Source: Cryptomeria japonica | Taxonomy: Eukaryota > Streptophyta > Pinopsida > Cupressales > Cupressaceae | DNA length: 64,000 nt | Direction of reading: 5' to 3' | NCBI RefSeq assembly: GCF_030272615.1 | Contig: NC_081413.1 | Location: 336,078,302-336,142,301, forward strand | Shown here: piece after piece, positions 44,232 through 54,839 of the stretch | How positions within the stretch are numbered: the stretch's first letter is position 1 | Layout: every line of letters starts with the position of its first letter | The notes under the pieces: model-generated | The model's database searches: none | The model's input: the letters and a program-made list of their open reading frames with translations, nothing else | Told to the model about the DNA's origin: nothing | Program-made: the position numbers and the translations under genes

Positions 44232-44929
44232 ATATTGAAGTTATGGTGTTTTGTTGCAAATTTCTTGAGTTATCTTCATGGTTGTTTGATCTACTTGAAT
44301 CGTGCTCAATCAAAGTAGTTTGTTAAATTTGAAGGACAAAGTGTGAAGATTTGATATTTGGTAGGATTCGTAATCCAAACCACTAGCTTCTTGCTGATTG
44401 TAGGAACGCCTTGCGTGGTCGACTGGAGAATACTTTGAGTCCCTTAATCTTCAATCATTATTGTATCTTGGATATGTACCTTCGTAGTAGTGTCCTTGAT
44501 CTTTGATGCATTGAGTATCATTTTATTACCTTAGAAGATCGCACTAATTTCAATTGAGTTGTTATCTTATGGCGAAATTGAAGTTGGTTGAATCTTGCCA
44601 AATCTTGTCCATACTAAGTCATTCATAGGGTTAGGCTAGATTAGACCTCTTTAAACCCTATCTTTTTGCTATTTTTTGAAAGTTCCTTTTAGTTTAGTAA
44701 AATCTTCGAGCTTTAGAATGCGTAAGACCCCTTGGAGGAAACAGCAAATCACATCATACCACTAAAAAGCTTGTCCACACGTAGAGACCCTACTAAAAGA
44801 ACCTTGGAGTCTACCTAACTGATCCTTTACGCGAATCTTCAGCAGTTAGAGACTATTTTCTCAAGAGAGGATAAGATGCCTATTGGTATTTTATTCTGTG
44901 TATGATTGTGTACAAAATACACGTCAACA

Positions 44930-44934
44930 GGTTG
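44930..44934. repeat. Target-site duplication of element B (right)
   Basis: ggttg, identical to 37574-37578. Confidence 0.88.
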
Positions 44935-45053
44935 TTACTTCAAAACTTTAATTTTTAAATTTTAGTTATTCTTGATTCAAGTCTCTCATTACTAATTTGT
45001 AACTTCATTATTTAAATTTTGATCTTTTTGTAATTTGTATTTTTCAATTGTAG

Positions 45054-45465
45054 GTGTCAGAGCCCTTGGTTCGAGTTCTTCGCTTGGTGGATGGGGATAA
45101 AACCCCAATGGGATATCTTTATGAGGCCATGGATAGGGCCAAGGAGTCTATCAAAAATTACTACAAGGGGGATAGGCTCAAATTTGATCCCAGTTGGGAA
45201 ATTGTTGATAGGAGGTGGAACAATCAGCTCCACCAACCCATTCATGTAGCAGGGTACTTCCTCAACCCTCGTCTTAGGTTTGGGGGTTCTTACTCAGATT
45301 CGAATGGAGAAGTCATGGAGGGCCTCAGTACATGCATTGAGAGGATGGTACCTGATGTTGAGGAGAGAGACCTCATTGTGAGTGAGCTCCAAAATTATGA
45401 GGGAGGAAGGGGTAAGCTATTCTCTTCAGAGCTGGCTAGGAGAGGAAGAACCACTCAAACCCCAG
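45054..45465 (+). pseudogene. hAT transposase exon 4
   Basis: Acceptor CAATTGTAG|G. In frame with exon 3 across the insert-bearing intron: VSEPLVRVLRLVDGDKTPMG, YLYEAMDRAKESIKNYYKGD, IVDRRWNNQLHQPIHVAGYF, LNPRLRFGG. This is the region after the insertion domain in hAT transposases. No stop within it. Donor CCCAG|GTATAA. Confidence 0.92.
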
Positions 45466-45575
45466 GTATAACATTTGCCATTTGGATTTTGGGATCTAAA
45501 GACTAAAATGATTGATAAATTATGTTTTCTCTTTTCTCTTTGCTTTCTAACTTTTCCATTTTATTTATTTTGCAG

Positions 45576-46168
45576 ATGCTTGGTGGCAAAATTGGGGTGG
45601 AAACACCCCACATCTCAAAAAATTTGCCCTCGGAGTCTTATGTCAGCCTTGTAGTTCATCCAATTGTGAGCGCAATTGGAGCTTGTTTGAAGCAATCCAC
45701 ACGAAGAAGAGGAGCAAGTTAGCGCAGAAACGGCTCAATGACCTTGTCTACGTGCAATATAATCTTCGATTGCGCGTAAAGAAGGTAGAGGAACTAGAAG
45801 GTGGTCCAATTGACTTGGATGATATAGATCCTTACAGTGATTGGACATCACAGGAGCAGCCTCCATTGTTTTCCGACACTGACATCACTGATTTGGAGAG
45901 GCAGGCTATGGAGGAGGGGGGTGGATTTGGTTTCAGGCTGGATGACATTGAGGAGGATGAGGATGAGGATGAGGATTCATTGTCAGTGCCAGAGGCAGGT
46001 GGAGACATAGCTTCATCCAGGATGGAGGATGAGTCTCAATCAACCATACCGAGCGAAGAGGCACAGTCACGCCCAGTCCCACAGCAGAGTTATACGACTA
46101 GACAGTCTAGACCCTCTAGTTCTACCTCTCCCCATGATTTTGCTAGAGCTGGGAAGAGGAAGTTGTAA
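45576..46168 (+). pseudogene. hAT transposase exon 5 (dimerisation domain)
   Basis: Acceptor TTTTGCAG|A. Reads AWWQNWGGNTPHLKKFALGV, then the hAT C-terminal dimerisation motif CSSSNCERNWSLFEAIHTKK and RLNDLVYVQYNLRLR. A long acidic and Ser/Pro-rich tail follows (RLDDIEEDEDEDEDSLSVPE), ending KRKL and a stop. It pairs with the homologous piece at 18.1-18.6 kb. No stop in the exon. Confidence 0.92.
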
Positions 46169-46409
46169 TTGTAATTTGTAATGATGTATTTACTTTTGTT
46201 TTTACAAAAACTATTTAGTAATTTACTATTTTGCTTCAGGCTTCCAGCCATCAGCATTCCTCATGAGGATGCGATTTTGTAGACACTTTGCATTTAAATA
46301 TATCTAGAATCAGCTTGTTTCTTTTGTGTTATCATTTATTGACTCATTGGATGCATCTTCTCATTAAAAATTGCAAAAAAAATGCATTTTTTACTAAGTT
46401 TAAGCGTGT

Positions 46410-46512
46410 TTTTAAGTTGCCGAGTTTTTCGCCAAGTTTTTCTTGAGTTTTCGCCAAGTTTTTTTCCCAGGGGCTTGGCGAGTCGAGCCGAGTTGCGAGT
46501 AGTTCAACTATG
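46410..46512 (+). repeat. Right TIR and subterminal repeats of the hAT element
   Basis: Contains GCCGAGTTTTTCGCCAAG, CGCCAAGTTTTT and GGCGAGTCGAGCCGAG words, ending in the inverted repeat GCGAGTAGTTCAACTATG. It is more diverged than the left end. Confidence 0.8.
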
Positions 46513-46520
46513 GTCTAAAG

Positions 46521-47700
46521 CATCAAAATTATATTTTAATGTTCTTTTTAAGCATTTTTAGAGGTTTATCTTTTATAGGTTTGTATACGAGCATGATCAG
46601 GTTGCAAGTTACTCTCAAGACATATTAGGGGATAGGGAATAGTTAAGATGTCATTTTTGGTTGAATGTTAAATTGATAAAAATGGCAATTTATTAAATTC
46701 GGAAATTTCAATTGCTCTAGATGGTTTTTTAGCTTGAGTACTTCTTTGGTGCATCTTAATTATGATAGATATTGGGTTAAGTGGCAAATATATTTCGAAG
46801 GAAAGACTGATCTATTTGGGTTCAATGGTTGAACAATAATATATATATATTGGTGTTTCAATTGTTAAAAATAGGTTAGATTTTTGTTGCATATTCGGAT
46901 ACATCAATGTACTCTTCTCTTGTGTCCAAAAAAGTAAAGTTTTCCTATTGTTGCATCCAAATTGAACAAAGGAGGCAAGATCTACAAGGGTTTGAAGGAA
47001 GAGTTTTCTATTGTTGCATGTTGAGGCAAATTTGACCTTTCCATTGCATTTGAAAGTCTCAAAAACATATAGATTGACTACAAATAATTTAAAAAAAAGA
47101 ATAAATCATCAACAAAAAGTTCTCTTTCTATAGCCCAGGCCCCAAACAGTACTGTGTAGGCACATACAATAATTAGCATCATCACTGGGTATAGTTGACA
47201 ATATATTCTACCTACATAGTGCAAGCGTCAACAATCATATGGAGGTAAAAAAAATATAATTAATTTTTTATTTTTTAATTAAAAAAAAACAGATTTTGAA
47301 AAAACTAGGTGTGGTGGTACACAAGGTACCCCCATATTTGCAACTCTTGTACAAGCCACCACATGCAAGGAGCCTTGTGCTCCCACCACCCCCATACTAA
47401 TGGCTATGTAAGAGGCCACCCCAGTTTACACAAACTAATTTGTGCACTTCTTACCAAGACAATTTGCCAAACAGTTTGTATGCATTGAAGTAGAAGTGTT
47501 TTTAGACTGGAACTTAATGTGAACTTCTGGTTGTTTGTTGTCCTTGGTTCATTGATGGAATTTTCTGAACATGTTTGTCTTGGAAATGTTTTTAGAATTG
47601 ATAGAAATATGTCAGATTCTTTTAATAAACATTCATATAAGGTTTGACATTTCTCTTACATAATGGGTATTAAATCAAACATTTGCCATGCAATCCTTTT
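46521..47700. other. No feature recognised
   Basis: AT-rich, with homopolymer runs. No coding or repeat structure recognised. Confidence 0.4.
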
Positions 47701-47703
47701 TCA

Positions 47704-48175
47704 TTAATAGAGACAGACATATAGAATGTATATTGATTGCTCAGGAAAATACAGAGATACTGTTGTTATAAATGGCAGGGATATACAACAGAATTCTGAC
47801 CTACTTTCAGATTTTAATCCACTTTGTAGTTGCAAAAGTAAATCACCATTCAGATCTGCAATCGCTTCCTTAGATGAAAGGCCTGGTAATGAGGACAATA
47901 GTGACTCAGACTTGTTATGCAGCACACGTCTCCTTCTGGGACAGATTTGAATAGTTGCAGCACCTCACACTTTCAACAGACATGAATTTCTTCCCTCGTC
48001 CAGGAATAGAGGGTTAGCAACTACCAAAGGGCCATTAAACACCGAGAAAATCTGTTTTTTACCCTCATGTCCAACTACAAAACCATTCGATCTGAAATAA
48101 TCTATAAACTCGCCCAACAAGGTGCTAAATATACAGAGAGATGAAGGAAAATGGCGCTCAAAACATTCTAAACAG
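47704..48175 (-). other. Possible exons of an unidentified minus-strand gene
   Basis: Minus-strand reading from about 48175 gives ERHFPSSLCIFSTLLGEFID, then RSNGFVVGHEGKKQIFSVFN and PLVVANPLFLDEGRNSCLL. After one stop the same frame goes on with ICPRRRRVLHNKSESLLSSL to about 47704. The composition and length look coding. The GPLVVANPLF...GRNS pattern faintly recalls the second domain of poly(A)-polymerase-like nucleotidyltransferases (a 'PL-EDP--P-NDVGRSS' type motif), but the similarity is too short to name it. A further open frame at 48667-48858 (minus) may be an upstream exon. Probably a pseudogene or gene fragment. Confidence 0.35.
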
Positions 48176-49946
48176 CAACATTAACTTATTCACCCAGCTC
48201 TCTGCCAATCTTCTTGTTATCATTTTTGAATCCTTCCAGTCCAAACTGCTATCTTAAGGTTTCACAATCTTATTTTTTGCATAAGTTCTACTGCATTTGA
48301 CTCATGTTTTCTAAGGTTTTCAATCGAAGCTTAATGTTTTATGTATCTTAAATATTTTCTTAAAAGATTCATAAGGTCATGTCTCATCTTTCAAACCTTC
48401 ACCTTAGCACTCTCCTTAGCCATTACCCACATTGCATTTCTCCCTAGTGGTTTTGAGTTTTGACTTAGTCATTTTAGCAAAGAAGCCACGTTGAGCTTTA
48501 TGGACCTTTGGTGGGAAACATTTTATTCAAACAAACTTGTTTTGTAACCCAACTCAACATGAGGGATGGACCTTGATTGGAAAAACGCCTAACCTGAATT
48601 AGTTTATCAACTACAGTTCATTTCTCATGCAGGGGAAAGGAAACCTAGTTTTCCTTAATTCTTTTTTCAGCTGTTTCGAGCTATAATGGTGGCCAAGTTT
48701 ATGTAGAGGGCTTTGAGGAGGCAGTCGAGCAGCTTCAGTTTTGCAAGGAGAGGTGAATAAGTCATACAAGCACATGTCCCAGTCACCCATCCATATGCAT
48801 GTGGAAGAGAAGGAATAACCAGGTTTGAGGTTCTAATCTTATCATATGGAAGCTTCATGTTATCAAAAAATGAATGATCTCTCCTCTTGTTACACCTGGT
48901 AGTTGTTTGCCTATTGATATGATTTCATTTTCAGACTGTCATTAAGTAAATTGCAAGCAAAAAGATAGTAGAAGCTTCATATCTAGTAAGGGATTCAAAT
49001 CCTTCCATTGTTTTATTGGTTCCATCTTCATAATTCTAAAGCATCATTGAAGATTCTATTGGCATGTAAGAAATCATTGAAAAGATTAAGGGCAGTCCTG
49101 GAAGGATTCAAAAGAGCAATGACAATTTTGTAGAGGTGTTTATTAGCCTATGAGATCTCCAGATTGAGCTTTGAGGTTAGCTGGTTAGAGATTGTAGCAT
49201 GAAGAAGACATACAAGACAGTCAAGAGCTAATGAAAAAAGCTTGGGAAAAACCCTAAAGGACAGCCAATAGAGAATGAGCAAAGGCACAGGAACAATGAT
49301 CTATGAATGATCAAAAAGAGATTGGAAACATTCAGATCAAGCAGCATGAAATGAGCCCTGCTACACTTAAAAAAAAAGTCAGTCTCATAAGCCTTGACAG
49401 CCAGAAGTTAGTAGATGATAATGATTAAAAGGTAAAGAGGACTGTTGTAAGCTAGGTCATGAGATCTAAAGGAAACAGAGTTTATAACAGTCCAAAGAGC
49501 AAGAATACCCTATGCATGACAGAGACACAGAGGCAAAAAGAACAGTCAGCATTAAGAAAGCTTATGAGTCACATGGTGCATGATAACTCATTGTTCATGA
49601 AGCGTGAGAAAGGCAGTCTAGGAGCCAGTGGATAGCAAGATCCCGAACACAAGCTTTCAGGCTGACTTCTTGATGAATAATAATCAGGCAAAAGTGCACA
49701 GTGAATGTTGAAGATTGAAGACAATACAAGGCAGTGATCCCAATGAGATGTTGCTCAGCCAATACTCATTTTTGGTGTTAATAAATCAATAGTGTTTTTT
49801 TTGTAAATTCAGCTTTGGTTGATAAAGGATTTGATTGTTTGCTAGTACAGTTTTCATGCCATGTTATAGTATCGGTTCATGAGTTATGGCAAAATTGCAA
49901 CAATAATGTGAATGGACTGTTTGATGAGCCACTTTCTGCCCTTCAT
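48176..49946. other. No firm feature
   Basis: Contains the open minus frame 48667-48858 (starts MKLPYDKIRTSNLVIPSLPH), unidentified. The rest is non-coding. Confidence 0.35.
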
Positions 49947-49951
49947 AGCTC

Positions 49952-51231
49952 TGTAACATACCCCTTTTTGTTATCAATTTCATGCACTATATGTCTTGGT
50001 ATGTGGGCAATATAAGAAAGGAAATTAGTGCTACGAAAAGACATGAGAATTAGAATGACAGATTGAAAGCATAAAATCGCCCAGCTATATAATATGCCAA
50101 CTCAATGACCAAAGAGCTCTAAAATGATAATCTTTAAACCCTCAAACTGAATAAACCAAGGCATATAAACAAGATCTTACAAATAATCCACTGGAAGGAA
50201 CCATACAAAAATCTCAAACTAATTCCCCTGTGAGATACCTGACTGTTATCTCCAACAAACCCCAGCTAGAGTAGATCTTCCACCATGGAAACTGATTTTC
50301 AAAAGAAGGTTTTTGCCCTCCAAAGGTTGAGATGAACCATCTCCAAAACCATGCAGGGTTTACTCTATCAAAGAGTAAAAACTAAATAATCTTCAACATA
50401 TTCCAAATGAACTCCAAAAAACCTTTTTATAACACCCCCAAGCTCAATGCTCTAACTGGGGTTGTGCAAACCTTTTAATTTAACTTTTTCGACTCCTTAT
50501 GTCTCCCTATGTTGGTGTCCACATCTAAAAAGCACTTTATTAAATAATTTAAAACCCTATAACTCCCTAGGTGCCAATATAAATTCACCTTATTAAATTA
50601 AATATGCAATTTAACTTTAATACTTTCTTTATTTAAACATAACCTCAAAATACCATCAGTCACCAGGATATGATAATCAATGTAATTGTCAACTATCCCA
50701 AAATAGTAACACTGCCTGAACCAACTAAACCTATCAAAAGATAAGTGATGTCGACACAATCTCATACTATTAATAGTAGTGTTCTTCGAAGACCAAAGTG
50801 AACAAACCCAATAAAAACCAGAAAGATTGGCACCATGCAAGTACTTCAAATAGCTGTGTCTTTTGGGGACCAAAGCAGACAAACCCAAAAAAACCAAAAA
50901 AAAAATTGGTGCCATACAAGAACTTACTATAAATAGCAGTGTTATCTGGGAACCAAAGAGAACAAACCTAGAAAAACCCAAAAATATTGGTGCCATGCAA
51001 GCACTTACTATAAATAGCAGTGTTCTACTAGGACCAAAGAGAACAAACCTAGAAAGATTGGTGCCATGCAAAAACTTACTATAAATAGCAGTTGTCGACA
51101 AAACCCACTAAAACTGAGAACTGAGCTCACTGAGAATATAGGAACACTTTGCAAAACTAGAAACCTCTAGGAAACCCTATAAATTGGCCAACACTAGCAG
51201 AATGGGAAGGTGTAAGAATGGGGACATTACA
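49952..51231 (-). mobile_element. Solo LTR of the TGTAATGTCCCC family
   Basis: On the minus strand it starts TGTAATGTCCCCATTC (51231) and ends GTATGTTACA (49952). Flanks agctc and agcta agree at four of five bases, so it is a solo LTR with a slightly worn target duplication. It holds a tandem repeat in its 5' part, a TATA-like GTTATAAAAAGG (around 50430), and the conserved gatctactctagctgg block downstream. It is related to the repeats at 11.1 and 26.7 kb. Confidence 0.72.
50755..51095 (-). repeat. Tandem repeat in the solo LTR, about 4 units of ~83 bp
   Basis: Plus-strand units contain ACTATAAATAGCAGTGTTCT, then GGACCAAAGAGAACAAACC and TTGGTGCCATGCAAG. The first unit is the most diverged. 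Translation of this repeat explains the 167-codon minus-strand open frame at 50598-51101. Confidence 0.88.
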
Positions 51232-51236
51232 AGCTA

Positions 51237-52220
51237 TTACCAATCATCAACCTCTGAAGCCCCACTACCAATAGCTAGTTGGGTACCTTCCTTGCAATGG
51301 GTGGTCCACATAAATAGCAACCAACCACATTTAGTATAGGTGCCACCCTCCTCAATGACATTTAGTATGAATAGCAATTTTGTGCCACCAACAAGTGGTT
51401 TTTGTCAACCAAAGGGTGTTTTTCCATTGCATAAATAATTTTGCAAAAAAGCAGTGGTGGTTTCAAAGCAAGGAGGAACTTTCCATTGATTTGTGAAATA
51501 TCCTATCAAGGGATTTGCTGACATCAATAAGGATCTTTCCCCAACCACGCCCCTTAGCAACAACCTACTCAAATTTGTTACTCAAATTTAAAGGCCCTGT
51601 TCTTGCTCATACAATGTCTATTTTCAAAGCAATTTTTTAAATGGACCAATTTCTTATCTACTTCATGATGGTGCAAGCGATTTTAGATTTGATGCCTACT
51701 TTTTTACAGTTTCAATTTTCTCAATGATCTTGTTATGTAGTTCTCATTTTAAAAACTTTGAACGGCCATATCTTGTGCGTATAAACTCCTTTTGGGTCCA
51801 AATTTTTTGAAGTGTGTATTTTTCCATATACTTTCTAATGTTTCCTTCAATTTCCTCTCATCTTGTGGCTAAATTGTATTTTCAGCATGTGGTCTATATT
51901 GGACATTGTAAGCATCGACTGATTATGCTATTTGATTTGCAAATGCACTATAATAAAGTGTCACACATTGTACCTCTATTTTGGGGATTTTGCACATCAC
52001 AAATGATACTCACACTACCTTAGAAATGTCATGAGAGGTTTGTTGTGTACCTTTTTTGTCATGACAATCATGTCTACCTTCATGTGTGTGTTCCTTGTTA
52101 TCGAACACCCTTTTTGAATTGCAAGTACATTGTATTGGTCATTATGATGCTACTTTTTCACCTTCTTGCACTATAGTATGACACAATTTCAGTGGAGCTG
52201 CCAAACCTCTCCCTTGTCAG
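51237..52220. other. No feature recognised
   Basis: Non-coding; no repeat unit or gene recognised. Confidence 0.4.
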
Positions 52221-54390
52221 TATTATGCCTCAAGAAACTGCTGAAATGTTGATATGTCCATTTAGGATAATGATGCCACAAACCAATTAGGTACATGCCC
52301 AATCAATGTGGCTGCGAAAACTGATATAGAGAAAGCTCCGTGAATGATGAAGATGGGTTGACAACACTAATGAGGCAGTCAACAAAGAAGAGATTAATGT
52401 CCTCAAGATAATCCTCCATATCTACAATCTGAGACTCCACAAACCAAGGATGATATATCTGCAAGATACAAATCCCAAGTAGCCATATCTAGAAGAAATG
52501 GGGATGATGGGCTAAAAGTAATGATGTGGCTGCCAGCAAAGAGGAAATTGATATCCTCAAATAATCCTCCACATCTGCAATCTGAGATTCCACAAACAAG
52601 GATGATATATCTATAAGATTTGAATCCCAACTAGTTGTGTCTAAAAGAAAAACGTCCGCTACACTGAATCAACAAGGGGTCATGCATGTGCCAATGCCAA
52701 GGTCATTAAGAACAATAGAATATGATGAAGATTGAGATGGGGTCTCAATATGAGGAGTAAGAACATGAAGACATGTCTCTGATCCATTAAATCAAGACCT
52801 CTGTTATGCTCAAGCTCCTCTAAAGTATCATCAACAAAGGGTATGCAAACTGCATGTGCAAGGGGAACAAGACAATCTGCTTGAAGATGCTTTGAAAATG
52901 GAGAGATATGAGGGTCTCTGTGCATCTTCCAAAGTCTAGTCCAAGCGTGCAGGTACACTCAAGGTCTGATATAGCACACATAGTGTCATGATCAACTCTT
53001 GAACAAATCAATCCTACAACATGATCTATGATATCCCAAGCTGATGTACCCCCAAGTGTGGCGGGTTTGGGATTGAGTCCATACAAATAAGGCAAAAGGT
53101 CTAGCCACCTAAGATGTGTCAAGATGCCATTTCACCAAGACTCATAATTACCCTTCACTAGGATGAGAAGAGCAGGATGAACAAAAAAACCCATGACAAC
53201 ACTTCAAAATGAAATAATTAGACCCTCCAAAAACCTCAGTACATGTAAAGTAGATCTAATGATGACATCTCATACAAATGGATCCTTTTTGAGTGACAAA
53301 ATGTCCAAGTAATTGACAAGTTTGTGAAAACACAAAAATCTGAATGAAATATATCCAGGGAAGATTCTCAAAAATTGTACGTACGAATCTAAAGAGATTT
53401 AAATCACCTTTCCAATGCCATATGAATCACAAAAATCAAAGATACTGGTGAAAGATATGAGCTCATAAGCAAAAACGGTAGATCTAGCTTTGACTAAGAA
53501 TAACTAAAAACTGGAGTAGAATCTGAATGTGAAACACCACTATTGGAAAGTTCTCGAAACGACATTTCCAACGATATCATGTTTTCCCAATTTCAACACC
53601 GTATGTAAAAGTTATGGCAAAAAGAAAAACATGCTAAATTTAGCCAGTCGATAACCAATTTACACAACCCTTCTAATTTAATTTCTACAAAATTTGCTCA
53701 TTACATTCAAAATCTAATAGATATTAGATGGTAATTCAAGGTTGTGAATAAAATCCAGAAATCTTTTATGAAAAAATTATAGAAAAAAGTTATCGCCGAA
53801 TCTTGTTTTCTTTTGCTTTTTTTCTCACAAAATTTGACAAATTTTGGAAAATTGAGGACAACCCAGATGGCTTTTTGTGATGGTGAATAAAACACCCAAA
53901 AATTGTATTTCTCCAAGATGAGCCATTTTTTCTCCTCAAGGCTAAATCTTTTAGAAAATGGACAAGAAGTCACAAATCTGGTGCTCAAATACCATATTGG
54001 AGTTGATAGCTAACCCCACAGCTCCCAATATTTACCTACAACCAAAACACCTATCACATCTAAAAAGAAAAAGCCACGATTGATGCTATGCAACATTCTA
54101 AAAGAATTGATCCAAAGAGGAATCCAATATTGAGATTAACCTATAAATGAATTGGATGGATTACAATGAATGCTTATGAAAGCATAAAGATGAAACTTTA
54201 TATGTGAAACCTAGGACAAGACTAAAAGAGAGCTTATTAAGTGTCCACATCATAATGAATGAAACAACATGTGCTAAATAAAACTCAATCTAATAAAAGA
54301 TAAAAACACTCCTAAGTTTAGCTTAAGTGAATAAAGTAATAAAGGACCTAGTTATATAATTAATTAGATAATGTCCTAATTACTCCAACA
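52221..54390 (-). repeat. 3' LTR of the LARD-like element
   Basis: 2170 bp. It preserves the site that element C occupies in the partner LTR (aaaggacctagtt at about 54342-54354), so it serves as an empty-site reference. Confidence 0.78.
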
Positions 54391-54839
54391 CCCACCTTGA
54401 GATTAACTTGGGGATGAGCTAAAAGATAATGATGAATGCAAGTATGAATGGATGGGTCCAAGCAACAAGGCCTAATGAGATACCCATGTACAATCTCACA
54501 ACAAGAGAAAGGGAGAAAACCACATGGGAAAAAACTCATCTCCAAAAAGAGAAAATGAAAAAAATGCACTAGTGAAAGAAGGAAAAGACTCAATGTGATC
54601 CCTTAAGGACTTCTTTTGTCACACAAGTACAATGAATGTCCCCCCACAAGAGAGAGAAAATAAGGATATGAATCCACCTGATGAAGAAGTAGCTCTTGTG
54701 CCAATAATGAAAGCCTGAAGACAATACATGATCCATTGCTTGCAAACAACATTTCTCCCCTTGGGAAAAAATAAATTCATTTGTGATATGAGAAGCTATA
54801 CTCATAAATTGGAAGAAGTAGGAATCTGAATCCAAATAG
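54391..54839 (-). other. Internal region of the LARD-like element
   Basis: About 450 bp, without a recognisable protein. The polypurine tract (54391-54405) is at one end and a weak primer-site candidate at the other. Confidence 0.6.

Larger units (their letters stand above)
37579..44929 (+). mobile_element. Element B: 7.35-kb TG...CA element with a ~1080-codon gene, likely a solo giant LTR
   Basis: Ends TGTTGTGACC...CGTCAACA with perfect 5-bp duplication ggttg. From 5' to 3': two small hairpins (TGTGA-CCATT-TCACA, then CCCCATT-GAA-AATGGGG); an array of twelve 35-base imperfect palindromes (38022-39791); AT-rich leader with a possible intron; a long coding region (40647-43868) with one in-frame stop; a promoter-like block (palindromic telobox 43971-43988, TATATATA 44053-44060); an AATAAA at 44226-44231; and a tail ending GAGAGGATA...TTATTCT...CAACA. 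No flanking or internal LTR pair, gag or pol motif is present. The promoter position, some 870 bp before the end, matches U3-R-U5 order in an LTR. Confidence 0.8.
35279..46512 (+). mobile_element. hAT DNA transposon with 8-bp target duplication (3.9 kb without its insert)
   Basis: Flanked by gtctaaag on both sides (35271-35278, 46513-46520), the 8-bp duplication typical of hAT. Terminal inverted repeats CATAGATGATACACTCGC and, read inward from the right, CATAGTTGAACTACTCGC agree at 14 of 18 positions. Both ends have subterminal blocks rich in ACTCGCCGAG-type palindromic words. The interior is a five-exon transposase gene with a 5' UTR intron. A 7.35-kb element (B) is inserted in intron 3; without it and its 5-bp duplication the hAT is 3878 bp. 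The transposase has four in-frame stops, so the copy is inactive. Confidence 0.92.

Noticed and set aside
50598-51101. 167-codon minus-strand open frame as a gene
   Set aside because: It is the translation of an ~83-bp tandem repeat in a solo LTR.
54391-54839. A clear tRNA primer site for the LARD-like element
   Set aside because: The best candidate (TGGATTCAGATT) matches the tRNA-Met site at only 8 of 12 positions, so it is mentioned but not annotated.
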